Assembly (NCBI GenBank): GCA_013817115.1
Contig: JACDDG010000022.1
Span: 1-13,052, forward strand
From: Parachlamydiaceae bacterium
GTDB lineage: Bacteria; Chlamydiota; Chlamydiia; Chlamydiales; Parachlamydiaceae
DNA length: 13,052 nt
Direction: 5' to 3'
Positions 1-5,862 of this stretch are shown here, piece after piece. How positions within the stretch are numbered: the stretch's first letter is position 1; each line of letters opens with the position of its first letter. The notes beneath the pieces are model-generated. The model searched no databases, was not told the origin of the DNA, and saw only the letters and a list, made by a program, of their open reading frames with translations. Both the position numbers and the translations under genes were made by a program.

Positions 1-140
1 GCTTACAGCGGTGGCTACGCACTTTGGTGGCTTTCTGGCGCCCCTACCGGGGCGCACGATTTGTAATGATCCGAACCCCGGGTTCCGCTATCGCTGCACC
101 CGGGGCTATTAACAGTTCCCCCTACCGGGGGATAGAACAT
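1..140 (+). repeat. Dispersed GC-rich palindromic element, copy 1 (left arm)
   Basis: This is the left arm of a giant inverted repeat whose right arm is at about 179-328. It contains nested small hairpins: GCGCCCC/GGGGCGC around the loop TACC (38-55), ACCCCGGGT/ACCCGGGG around the loop TCCGCTATCGCTGC (about 75-106), and CCCCC/GGGGG around TACC (118-131). Copies 3 and 4 share the central blocks. The copy starts at the window edge and may extend further upstream. No coding sequence is supported in it. Confidence 0.85.
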
Positions 141-178
141 CTTTAAAATACGACTAAAATAGAATCTAAAAAGCGATT

Positions 179-328
179 CATGCTCCTATCCCCCGGTAGG
201 GGGAACTGTTAATAGCCCCGGGTGCAGCTGGGTGCAGCGATAGCGGAACCCGGGGTTCGGAACATTACAAAACGTGCGCCCGGTAGGGGCGCCAGAAAGC
301 CACCAAAGTGCGTAGCCAGCGCTGTAAG
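179..328 (-). repeat. Dispersed GC-rich palindromic element, copy 2 (right arm)
   Basis: This is the reverse complement of copy 1, with about four substitutions, a one-base deletion in the GCGCC-CGGTA hairpin near 277-293, and an extra 10-base tandem duplication (GGGTGCAGCT twice, 220-239). The centre between the arms is about 38 bases and carries its own small GAATC/GATTC stem (162-166 with 175-179). The single-strand form could fold into one hairpin about 328 bases long. The differences between the arms argue for old divergence rather than a fold-back sequencing artefact. Confidence 0.85.
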
Positions 329-439
329 GTTTTCCACACGCTGCTTTACGCGAGTTTGCCTCTTTCGCAGTTGTAAGCTAAATAAAAGTTCAGCCTGTTT
401 TTTTCTGCATAATTTCCAAAAAAAGATTGAGTTAAAAGC

Positions 440-613
440 ATGATTACAATGCCGACCACTACGTGCCCTCCAATGCGTACTGAATGTATCGAATACTTGT
501 TTATTACCCTTAAATTGAGTAGCGACAATCTTTACCAATATCTTGATATTTTACGGGAGATGGAAGACTCGATTGAAAGGCGAGAATTTTTGCTGGACAC
601 TGTTGAATATTAA
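440..613 (+). CDS. Possible small protein, 57 residues, unknown function
   Basis: An open frame of 57 codons runs from ATG 440 to TAA 611-613, with an in-frame stop at 428 just upstream, so ATG 440 is the first possible ATG (M4 and M12 are alternatives). The product begins MITMPTTTCPPMRTEC and then looks like a soluble charged helix, with segments such as SSDNLYQYLDILREMEDSIE. There is no signal peptide or membrane segment. No convincing Shine-Dalgarno sequence is visible (only GATTGAG about 10 bases upstream), and the promoter is weak at best. It sits between palindromic element copies and may be a small accessory gene or a remnant of a larger one. The antisense frame is also open over part of the stretch, so the call is tentative. 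I do not recognise the family. Confidence 0.38.
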   Translation: MITMPTTTCPPMRTECIEYLFITLKLSSDNLYQYLDILREMEDSIERREFLLDTVEY

Positions 614-629
614 GAACACTGCTGGGGAG

Positions 630-756
630 CTTGGTGGCTTTTTAGCGCCCCTACTAGCCTACCGGGGCGCACGTTTTTGTAATGATCTGAACCCCGGGTT
701 CCGCTATCGCTGTACCCGGGGTTTAAATCAATACAAAACGTGCGCCCCGGTAAGAA
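630..756 (+). repeat. Dispersed GC-rich palindromic element, copy 3 (self-complementary)
   Basis: This copy is in the same orientation as copy 1 and shares GGTGGCTTT, GCGCCCCTAC, CGGGGCGCACG, TTTGTAATGATC and the CCCCGGGT-loop-ACCCGGGG core. It folds on itself: 660-686 pairs with 727-752 over about 25 base pairs with one bulged T and one mismatch, and inside it AACCCCGGGT (690-699) pairs with ACCCGGGGTT (714-723), leaving the 14-base loop TCCGCTATCGCTGT. An extra 8-9 base piece (CTAGCCTAC) interrupts the outer GCGCCCCTACC hairpin. It ends about 45 bases beyond the stop of the minus-strand phosphatase gene, so it may also act as a 3' end structure for that operon. Confidence 0.85.
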
Positions 757-799
757 CGACAACCAAAACGGCAGGTTAAGCTATTAAACCTTTCAGAAA

Positions 800-1267
800 C
801 TATTTCTTACCAATTTGATTTAAAAGACCCTGACAGGAATCTTCTAACATATCCAGAACCTTGTCAAAGCCCTCTTTCCCTTCATAGAAAGGATCGGGAA
901 TTGCTTCCCGAAAATAACTCCCGCTATATTCAGAAATCAAATGAACTTTGGCTTTATGCTCAGGTGTTATGGCTAGATTATAAAGTTCGTTTAAAATCGG
1001 TTGATCTGCAGCTAAGATATAATCAAATTGGTCGAAAAAAGAGGCCTTAAACTGCTGAGCCCGACTCAACAATAAAACTCCTCGTTCCTTAGCTGCTTCG
1101 CGCATTTGTTCATGCGGAAGCAATCCAACGTGCCAACATCCAATACCACAGCTTTCAACATGTAATTTTACTGCGCCACTGGATTCATCATTAAGCTTTC
1201 GAAGAATTGCTTCAGCTGCTGGTGAACGACAAATATTTCCCAGACACACAAAAAGTACCGAAACCAT
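800..1267 (-). CDS. Low-molecular-weight protein tyrosine phosphatase
   Basis: A cytosolic phosphatase of 155 residues, the usual length for the LMW-PTP (arsenate reductase-like) family, which removes phosphate from protein phosphotyrosine by a cysteine-phosphate intermediate. The P-loop is at the N-terminus: C8-L-G-N-I-C-R14-S15, the CX5R signature. The general acid is in the DP pair D125-P126 (IPDPFYEG). The conserved stretch DYILAADQ is at about 82-89. I chose ATG 1267 because it puts the P-loop at its usual distance from the start; frames opening upstream (GTG 1309, ATG 1300) would add an atypical tail overlapping the kinase gene. The gap to the kinase stop is 22 bases, so the genes are probably cotranscribed, pairing a kinase-like protein with a phosphatase. 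Family assignment is certain; the substrate is unknown. Confidence 0.93.
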   Translation of the reverse strand: MVSVLFVCLGNICRSPAAEAILRKLNDESSGAVKLHVESCGIGCWHVGLLPHEQMREAAKERGVLLLSRAQQFKASFFDQFDYILAADQPILNELYNLAITPEHKAKVHLISEYSGSYFREAIPDPFYEGKEGFDKVLDMLEDSCQGLLNQIGKK

Positions 1268-1289
1268 ATCAATCACCGATTTATGTTTT

Positions 1290-3272
1290 TTATTCAACAT
1301 CTGCTGCACATCTAAAACCGTACGTACTGTTGACAGTCCCGGGATTATTTCGATGACGGCGCGAACAGCGCAAATCTTCTTTTAAACTCTTCCAACAGCC
1401 GCCGCGTAGCACCCTGTAAACACCTTGCCAAGGCCCTGCAGGCGCGTCGGGCTCCTGCACGGAGGTCTCATAGTAATTATAGCCATACCAGTCATGACAC
1501 CACTCATAAACATTACCAGCCATATCGTATAATCCATACCCATTCGGAGCGTAGCTCATCACAGCAATTGTGTCGGAACTAAAGAAGTTCGCCTGAGTTT
1601 TTTCAATATCGCCACCGGTTGGATACAAGGCATTCTCAACTTCACCACGCGCTGCAATTTCCCATTCAGCTTCGGTTGGCAAACGCTTTCCTACCCATCT
1701 CGCATAGGCGACTGATCCGTACCAGGTTACACCTACAACAGGATGCTTTCCATAGCCTGATTCAATACTTAACTTACCACCACTTCGTTTGATGCGCGAA
1801 TCTTTCAAACGGATAATATCCTGGTGATTATTATCCTTCTCACCACCCATAACATCCAAAAAACGCACGAACTGTTCATTTGTCACAGGATGCTTATCAA
1901 TAGCAAAACTATTCAAATTCACTTGATGTCGCGGCATTTCGTCACGATTGTCATCATTACTGCCACGCCAGAAAATTCCACCATTTAAGACTACCATCTC
2001 TGTTTGCAATGGCTTGATATTCTTCGTGTCACGCAACTCAGGAGTATACTGCTTAACACCTAATTCTAGCTGGAAAATAGCACCCGGATCAGGATCCACT
2101 TGTGGAATTTCGAGAGAAGTTCTGTGAATGACGGGGCGAAGCTGAGCTGTCTCATTTGAAGATACGTGTTGCTGTTCTGGAGGGGCTGTAACAGGTGCAA
2201 CTACTGGAGTAATAACTTCCTTTTCTTTGGAAACGAGAGACGCAGGAGGAAGCGCCACAGAAGCTGCAGCGGAGACCGAAACACCAACAGGAGCAGGAAT
2301 TGGTTCAGCTTTTATTTTATGAATTCCACCCAAAAGAGGAATTAAAAGTTCAGGACGCCGATTCGGATCTGTACGTAAACATTCCTCGACTAAAGAATCC
2401 CAATCGCAAGTTAAATCACTTCGATGATAGGATGGGAGGTCAAAATTACCATCAGGAAATTCCCCTGTCAGTAAGAAATAGGTTAGCACTCCAAAGGCAT
2501 AGACATCTGCTTTGGCATCAACATCATGAGTAGAATCGAGCCTTTTTTGCTCCGGAGCTAGAAAAGCAAAATTCTGCAAAAAAGATGCATGTAATGGAGC
2601 AAGTTTCAAATGATCTATTGGGGGAAAGGGGTAGCTGTCATGTCCGATTTTTGCAGCAGCAACAGATGCCCCTGCACCTAAGGCATCTGCCACAATTTTA
2701 TAGGTTCGGGTCAACACAGCACCCACACCAACAATTTTTGAAAGCCCAAAATCAGATAAATAAACATCTATACAGTTCTTACCTTGCCCTACAAGGATGT
2801 TATTCAACTTAATTCCGCGATGGACAGCCGGTTTTTTCCCAATTTTCTTACTATGAGCATAATCTAAGGCATCAGCAATTTGTAAAAGTACATCATAGAG
2901 CTCTTCTTCACCGAAACGTTGACTACGGCCCATAATATGCTGGGCTAGGTTTGTGGTCTCGCCTAAAGAATCGACGATGCAATCTGTCACCAAAAAATAT
3001 TGCCCTTGCGAGAAAGAGATATTGTGAATTTTAACAATATTGGGATGATCCAGAGCTGCTAAAGCTCCAACCTCTTCCTCAAAACGCTGAATAAAAGCAC
3101 GATCGACTGAAAGCTCTTCTGGAAGAAGTTTCAGAATAAACTGTCTTTTCATAAAAAGATGCTCAGCTAAAAAGACAGTGCCTAGGGATCCATGCCCAAT
3201 TTGCTTGATAAGGGTATAATCACCAAGGATCCGCGCTTCTTGTATGCGTGATTCAATCATAGTTTTGTCCAT
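1290..3272 (-). CDS. pkn1: Pkn1-like protein: Ser/Thr kinase domain fused to FGE-sulfatase (SUMF1) domain
   Basis: The product has 660 residues. Residues about 18-315 are a Hanks-type kinase fold: glycine loop GHGSLG (26-31), ATP lysine K48, helix-C glutamates 65-67, DFG 174-176, APE 239-241 and DVYAFG 256-261. The catalytic loop reads HRGIKLNN (151-158): Gly153 (codon GGA) replaces the catalytic Asp while K155 and N158 remain. The segment between DFG and APE is about 62 residues, much longer than usual. A Pro/Val/Ala-rich linker (about 322-385) leads to an SUMF1/FGE-sulfatase domain (about 424-658) with RLPTEAEWE, AGNVYEW and GFRCA signatures but without the catalytic cysteine pair of true formylglycine enzymes. 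This architecture matches chlamydial Pkn1. No membrane segment is seen. ATG 3272 is 7 bases after the upstream stop; TTG 3275 and ATG 3260 are alternatives. Family is sure; kinase activity is doubtful. Confidence 0.92.
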   Translation of the reverse strand: MDKTMIESRIQEARILGDYTLIKQIGHGSLGTVFLAEHLFMKRQFILKLLPEELSVDRAFIQRFEEEVGALAALDHPNIVKIHNISFSQGQYFLVTDCIVDSLGETTNLAQHIMGRSQRFGEEELYDVLLQIADALDYAHSKKIGKKPAVHRGIKLNNILVGQGKNCIDVYLSDFGLSKIVGVGAVLTRTYKIVADALGAGASVAAAKIGHDSYPFPPIDHLKLAPLHASFLQNFAFLAPEQKRLDSTHDVDAKADVYAFGVLTYFLLTGEFPDGNFDLPSYHRSDLTCDWDSLVEECLRTDPNRRPELLIPLLGGIHKIKAEPIPAPVGVSVSAAASVALPPASLVSKEKEVITPVVAPVTAPPEQQHVSSNETAQLRPVIHRTSLEIPQVDPDPGAIFQLELGVKQYTPELRDTKNIKPLQTEMVVLNGGIFWRGSNDDNRDEMPRHQVNLNSFAIDKHPVTNEQFVRFLDVMGGEKDNNHQDIIRLKDSRIKRSGGKLSIESGYGKHPVVGVTWYGSVAYARWVGKRLPTEAEWEIAARGEVENALYPTGGDIEKTQANFFSSDTIAVMSYAPNGYGLYDMAGNVYEWCHDWYGYNYYETSVQEPDAPAGPWQGVYRVLRGGCWKSLKEDLRCSRRHRNNPGTVNSTYGFRCAADVE

Positions 3273-3279
3273 CAATCAG

Positions 3280-4110
3280 TTAATTTTTCGCAGCCAACTC
3301 GAGCTGTGCTCTGGCAAGTATGCGACTATTAGGATACCATTCCGAGGCTTTATCAATAAAGCGCCGAATTAAGCTGTTTTCGTTTAAATCAAACGCCATC
3401 TCAATATAAAATTCGAGTTCTCCAATTGAAAGAATCAAATTGTCTCGAATTATTTTATTCAAGCTTTCAGCCACAACCTTAGAATGCATTTCTTCAGGGG
3501 CATAAAGCATAAGCAATCTATAAAGTGTTGTATCAGTCGGTTTAGCATCGGACGCTAGGCTTAAAAACTTTAAAATGTGGTCCCTTCTTTTTTCTTTCAA
3601 CTCTCCGGGAAGTGTTCGTTCAAAAAGTTTAATCCACAAAATAGCCTGAGTCTTATAGGAAAAATAATGATGGGGATGCTGATAATAAGCCTTATAAAAA
3701 AGATCAAACAAATGCGAAAATTCTCCGCGGTTCGCATAAGCTGATGCGACGATAAAAGCAAGTTCAGCATATTCTGGGTGTTTTTCCACAATCGGAGCAT
3801 ATTCAGTGATGATCTGATCTGTAAGTGAAAAAAATTTAACACTTTTGGCATCGAAATATAAAGCTAAGGCTTTTTGATAGAGTATTTTTTCTTTCACTGA
3901 AGAAAAGTAATCTTTGATGGGTGGGTTTGGATGCAGGCTCCTTAAAAAACTTTCAATTGCTTTTTCCTGTTGCTGTACATGTAGGTAACGTTTCGCGTTC
4001 TCGAAATGTTCGTTGTGAGTACCATTAAAAGCATAGAGATCACTGCTTAACAAGAAGCATACAGTAAAAATTAATCTGAATGTAAAAATTCTCAAACCCC
4101 TTCTGGACAT
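3280..4110 (-). CDS. Exported TPR-like helical repeat protein
   Basis: A protein of 276 residues with an N-terminal signal peptide: basic MSRRGLR, a hydrophobic core around 8-22, and a likely signal peptidase I site after DLYA (about residue 28). The rest is all-helical, with tetratricopeptide-like pieces such as NAKRYLHVQQQEKAIESFL, AELAFIVASAYANRGE and a C-terminal IDKASEWYPNSRILARAQL, so it is probably a periplasmic or surface scaffold that binds other proteins. ATG 4110 is preceded by a purine-rich GAGAG about 8 bases away. It is the first gene of the operon with the kinase-like protein (7-base gap), which suggests that the three products belong to one pathway. I do not recognise a named orthologue. 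The TPR assignment rests on pattern only. Confidence 0.8.
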   Translation of the reverse strand: MSRRGLRIFTFRLIFTVCFLLSSDLYAFNGTHNEHFENAKRYLHVQQQEKAIESFLRSLHPNPPIKDYFSSVKEKILYQKALALYFDAKSVKFFSLTDQIITEYAPIVEKHPEYAELAFIVASAYANRGEFSHLFDLFYKAYYQHPHHYFSYKTQAILWIKLFERTLPGELKEKRRDHILKFLSLASDAKPTDTTLYRLLMLYAPEEMHSKVVAESLNKIIRDNLILSIGELEFYIEMAFDLNENSLIRRFIDKASEWYPNSRILARAQLELAAKN

Positions 4111-4157
4111 TCTATTTCTCTCTGCTATGATTGGTCCACCAATAAAGTCTTTTTTAC

Positions 4158-4186
4158 ACTTTATCTTAAATGGATTGAAAATTCAA
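4158..4186 (-). promoter_or_regulatory. Weak candidate promoter for the TPR-kinase-phosphatase operon
   Basis: On the minus strand TTGAAT (4181-4186) and TAAAGT (4158-4163) are separated by 17 bases, each matching four of six consensus positions. It lies about 48 bases from the start of the TPR gene. In such AT-rich DNA chance matches are common. Confidence 0.25.
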
Positions 4187-4251
4187 ATTGGAATATCCTT
4201 TGCATTGAAATTAAGCAGATTTCTCAATACCAGCCCTAAAAAGTGTCATGG

Positions 4252-4310
4252 TTTTTTTTAGATTCGTGACATTACTGGTATCTTTGATGAGATATGACAT
4301 CTAAAAAAAA
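4252..4310. repeat. 12-base perfect inverted repeat
   Basis: TTTTTTTTAGAT (4252-4263) and ATCTAAAAAAAA (4299-4310) are exact complements separated by 35 bases. TGTCAT just before the left arm (4244-4249) and ATGACA overlapping the right arm (4294-4299) are also complementary. The stem is A/T-only apart from one pair, so a protein-binding role is as likely as an RNA structure. Confidence 0.5.
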
Positions 4311-4388
4311 GATATTGCAAGACTTGTTTTAATAAAATTTTTTATCATCTCACTTGAAATAAAAAATGAAAAAATACAAATATAAAGC

Positions 4389-4417
4389 TTGAATTAATGA
4401 AATAGATTTGATACAAT
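4389..4417 (+). promoter_or_regulatory. Sigma-70-type promoter for the OTU gene
   Basis: TTGAAT (4389-4394), a 17-base spacer, and TACAAT (4412-4417). The -10 box matches five of six consensus positions. It ends 48 bases before the ATG, and the gene also has the Shine-Dalgarno AAAGGT (4455-4460) five bases before the start. The ankyrin-like gene has nearly the same boxes (7269-7297). Confidence 0.6.
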
Positions 4418-4465
4418 GATATATACGGTATTAAACACATATCAATAATTTAATAAAGGTCTTAT

Positions 4466-5575
4466 ATGAACGCTGTAGAATCCGGCAAAGGATGTTTTCA
4501 AGACATTCCACCCATAACAAAATCCATAAGTAAAGCTCTGAGACATACTTACAAGGCAATTTGCCATATTTCTCGCGCTTTAATAAGTATCGTATATGAA
4601 ATTCAAGAGATCGCAAAAAACACTTTTATGTATCTTTTATCTAATGCTAAAAAATTGCCTTCCAAGCTTGATGAAAAGAGCATTACAATTATATCTATTA
4701 AAGAAAATGAAAAAAACATTGCAGATTTATCCGTTAAAGAAGACGAAGCTAAGATAGAATCACTTGCCAAAGAAAAAGTGCTGATTCAAGAAAAATTAAT
4801 TCTTCCACCATCCGAACTAGCAATTGATGTTCCAGATGATGGAAATTGCCTGTTTTATGCCCTATCTATTGGGCTTAAAAAAAAATTCGACTCTTTTTTT
4901 CTCGTTCAAAATGAAGAAAAATGGAACGTTGATCCTAACGAACTTCGAGATGATTTAAGTAAAGCCGGCGAGCTCTTACATCAACCTGCTGCATTCCTTC
5001 GCAACAAAGCTGCAAATTATTTGGAAGAGCATTTAGAAGATGAATCCATAATTAACGCACTTTTCGAAGGCATCGACAGCCATAAAGAATCGATTCAGAA
5101 AAAAATAAAAGATGAATTCTCTGCTAAAACTATTTTAATAAATGATTTAAAATATCTGATTTCTAGAAATTTGGAAGATTCGGATACTTGGCATCAAGTT
5201 ATGCAAAAAGTAGCACATATAGATGTGAAGAACCGATCCATTGAATTTGAAAAAAAGCAATTACCTAAGAATGACGACGACTTTTTAAGCTACATCAATG
5301 CGACTAGGCAAGATAAAGTTTATGCTGGTATTCCGCAGATATATGCTCTCAGCTTTCTTTATGATATTTCAATTCGTGTTTGCTATAATTATGGTAATGA
5401 TCAAAAATACGAACAAATATTTAACGAAAAAATTTCTAAAGAAGAACCTTCCAATGAAATTAACGAATTTCCGTTTGACGATAAAAACGAGAAAGAAAGC
5501 AAAAACGAGAAAATAACTCCGATAATTTCACTTGCCTTTGTCAATGGCAATCATTTTCGTTATATTGATGATTAA
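4466..5575 (+). CDS. OTU-domain cysteine protease, candidate deubiquitinase effector
   Basis: The product has 369 residues. The catalytic signature DDGNCLFYAL (124-133) contains the OTU Asp125 and nucleophile Cys128. Near the C-terminus GNHFRYIDD supplies the catalytic His363. Between them, IPQIYALSFLYDISIRVCYN (about 288-307) matches the conserved core helix and strand of OTU proteases. OTU enzymes cleave ubiquitin from proteins; bacteria have no ubiquitin, so the known logic in Chlamydiales and Legionella is secretion into the host cell. The first ~115 residues are lysine/glutamate-rich, partly helical, and lack a classical signal peptide, which fits type III secretion but does not prove it. 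A roughly 155-residue segment between the Cys and core helix is longer than in minimal OTUs. The ATG is backed by AAAGGT five bases upstream. Domain call strong; ubiquitin activity and secretion inferred. Confidence 0.88.
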   Translation: MNAVESGKGCFQDIPPITKSISKALRHTYKAICHISRALISIVYEIQEIAKNTFMYLLSNAKKLPSKLDEKSITIISIKENEKNIADLSVKEDEAKIESLAKEKVLIQEKLILPPSELAIDVPDDGNCLFYALSIGLKKKFDSFFLVQNEEKWNVDPNELRDDLSKAGELLHQPAAFLRNKAANYLEEHLEDESIINALFEGIDSHKESIQKKIKDEFSAKTILINDLKYLISRNLEDSDTWHQVMQKVAHIDVKNRSIEFEKKQLPKNDDDFLSYINATRQDKVYAGIPQIYALSFLYDISIRVCYNYGNDQKYEQIFNEKISKEEPSNEINEFPFDDKNEKESKNEKITPIISLAFVNGNHFRYIDD

Positions 5576-5576
5576 A

Positions 5577-5606
5577 AAAGATTAAGTAAAATCTTTAATT
5601 CTTTTT
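5577..5606 (+). terminator. Candidate intrinsic terminator after the OTU gene
   Basis: AAAGATT (5577-5583) pairs with AATCTTT (5590-5596) around a six-base loop, followed after AATTC by T5 (5602-5606). It begins two bases past the stop codon. The stem is A/T-rich and so weak. Confidence 0.42.
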
Positions 5607-5613
5607 CTGTGAA

Positions 5614-5675
5614 AAGGGGCTGATCGTAATGTGTTTGTTTTCACAACACTTTACATCAGCCCCTTGTGGTACCAC
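5614..5675. repeat. Long imperfect hairpin plus adjacent 10-base palindrome
   Basis: AAGGGGCTGAT (5614-5624) is exactly complementary to ATCAGCCCCTT (5655-5665); with a bulged C the pairing continues inward through 5626-5635 with 5645-5654, one mismatch, giving about 20 pairs around a nine-base loop. It is followed immediately by the perfect palindrome GTGGTACCAC (5666-5675). No T-tract follows, so it is not a standard terminator. It may be a mobile-element end or an RNA structure. Confidence 0.6.
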
Positions 5676-5808
5676 TATCACCTCAGACCGGTATCACGAA
5701 AAAAATCAAGTTTTATTTCATGCAATTACTCAAAGAAAAAATCTTCTAGGAATAAAAGATGGGAAGTATGACAAAATCTTTGTTTTGAATTGCGTTGTTT
5801 TTTCTGCC

Positions 5809-5841
5809 AAAAATTTAGGGAGGGACTGATTGTCACCTCCC
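5809..5841 (-). terminator. Intrinsic terminator of the coiled-coil gene
   Basis: Read on the minus strand, GGGAGG (5836-5841) pairs with CCTCCC (5818-5823), and inside it GAC/GTC pairs with one bulged base and a five-base loop. The stem is followed by TAAATTTTT. It lies about 22 bases past the stop of the coiled-coil gene, between two convergent genes. Confidence 0.6.
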
Positions 5842-5862
5842 ATCATATTTCTGGCAAAGCAA

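Larger units (their letters stand above)
4111..4465. other. AT-rich divergent intergenic region
   Basis: This 355-base gap separates the minus-strand kinase operon from the plus-strand OTU gene. It holds the OTU promoter (4389-4417), a weak candidate promoter for the operon (4158-4186) and a 12-base inverted repeat (4252-4310). The motif TGACAT or its complement occurs three times within 60 bases (4244-4249, 4267-4272, 4295-4300), which could be regulator sites, though this is speculative. No RNA gene or convincing small frame was seen. Confidence 0.6.

Noticed and set aside
222..443. Plus-strand frame of 73 codons
   Set aside because: It lies mostly inside the palindromic element, has no ribosome-binding site and gives a basic low-complexity product; the frame is a by-product of GC-rich repeat sequence.
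209..538. Minus-strand frame of 109 codons over copy 2 and the following stretch
   Set aside because: It starts with TTG, half of it is read-through of the palindromic element, and its composition (His/Arg/Cys-rich, no motif) is not protein-like. The plus-strand 57-codon frame covers the unique part better.
1..756. CRISPR array
   Set aside because: The repeats are few, long, inverted and not evenly spaced, and no cas genes are present.
543..779. Plus-strand frame of 78 codons
   Set aside because: Most of it is copy 3 of the element; the rest overlaps the more credible small frame ending at 613.
1268..1309. Upstream GTG/ATG starts for the tyrosine phosphatase
   Set aside because: They would add 11-14 residues before the P-loop that the family does not have and would overlap the kinase stop.
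5629..5829. Plus-strand frame of 66 codons between OTU and coiled-coil genes
   Set aside because: Its ATG lies inside the hairpin at 5614-5665, no Shine-Dalgarno precedes it, the product has no recognisable pattern, and it ends in the terminator stem. It may be decayed DNA, but a gene is not supported.
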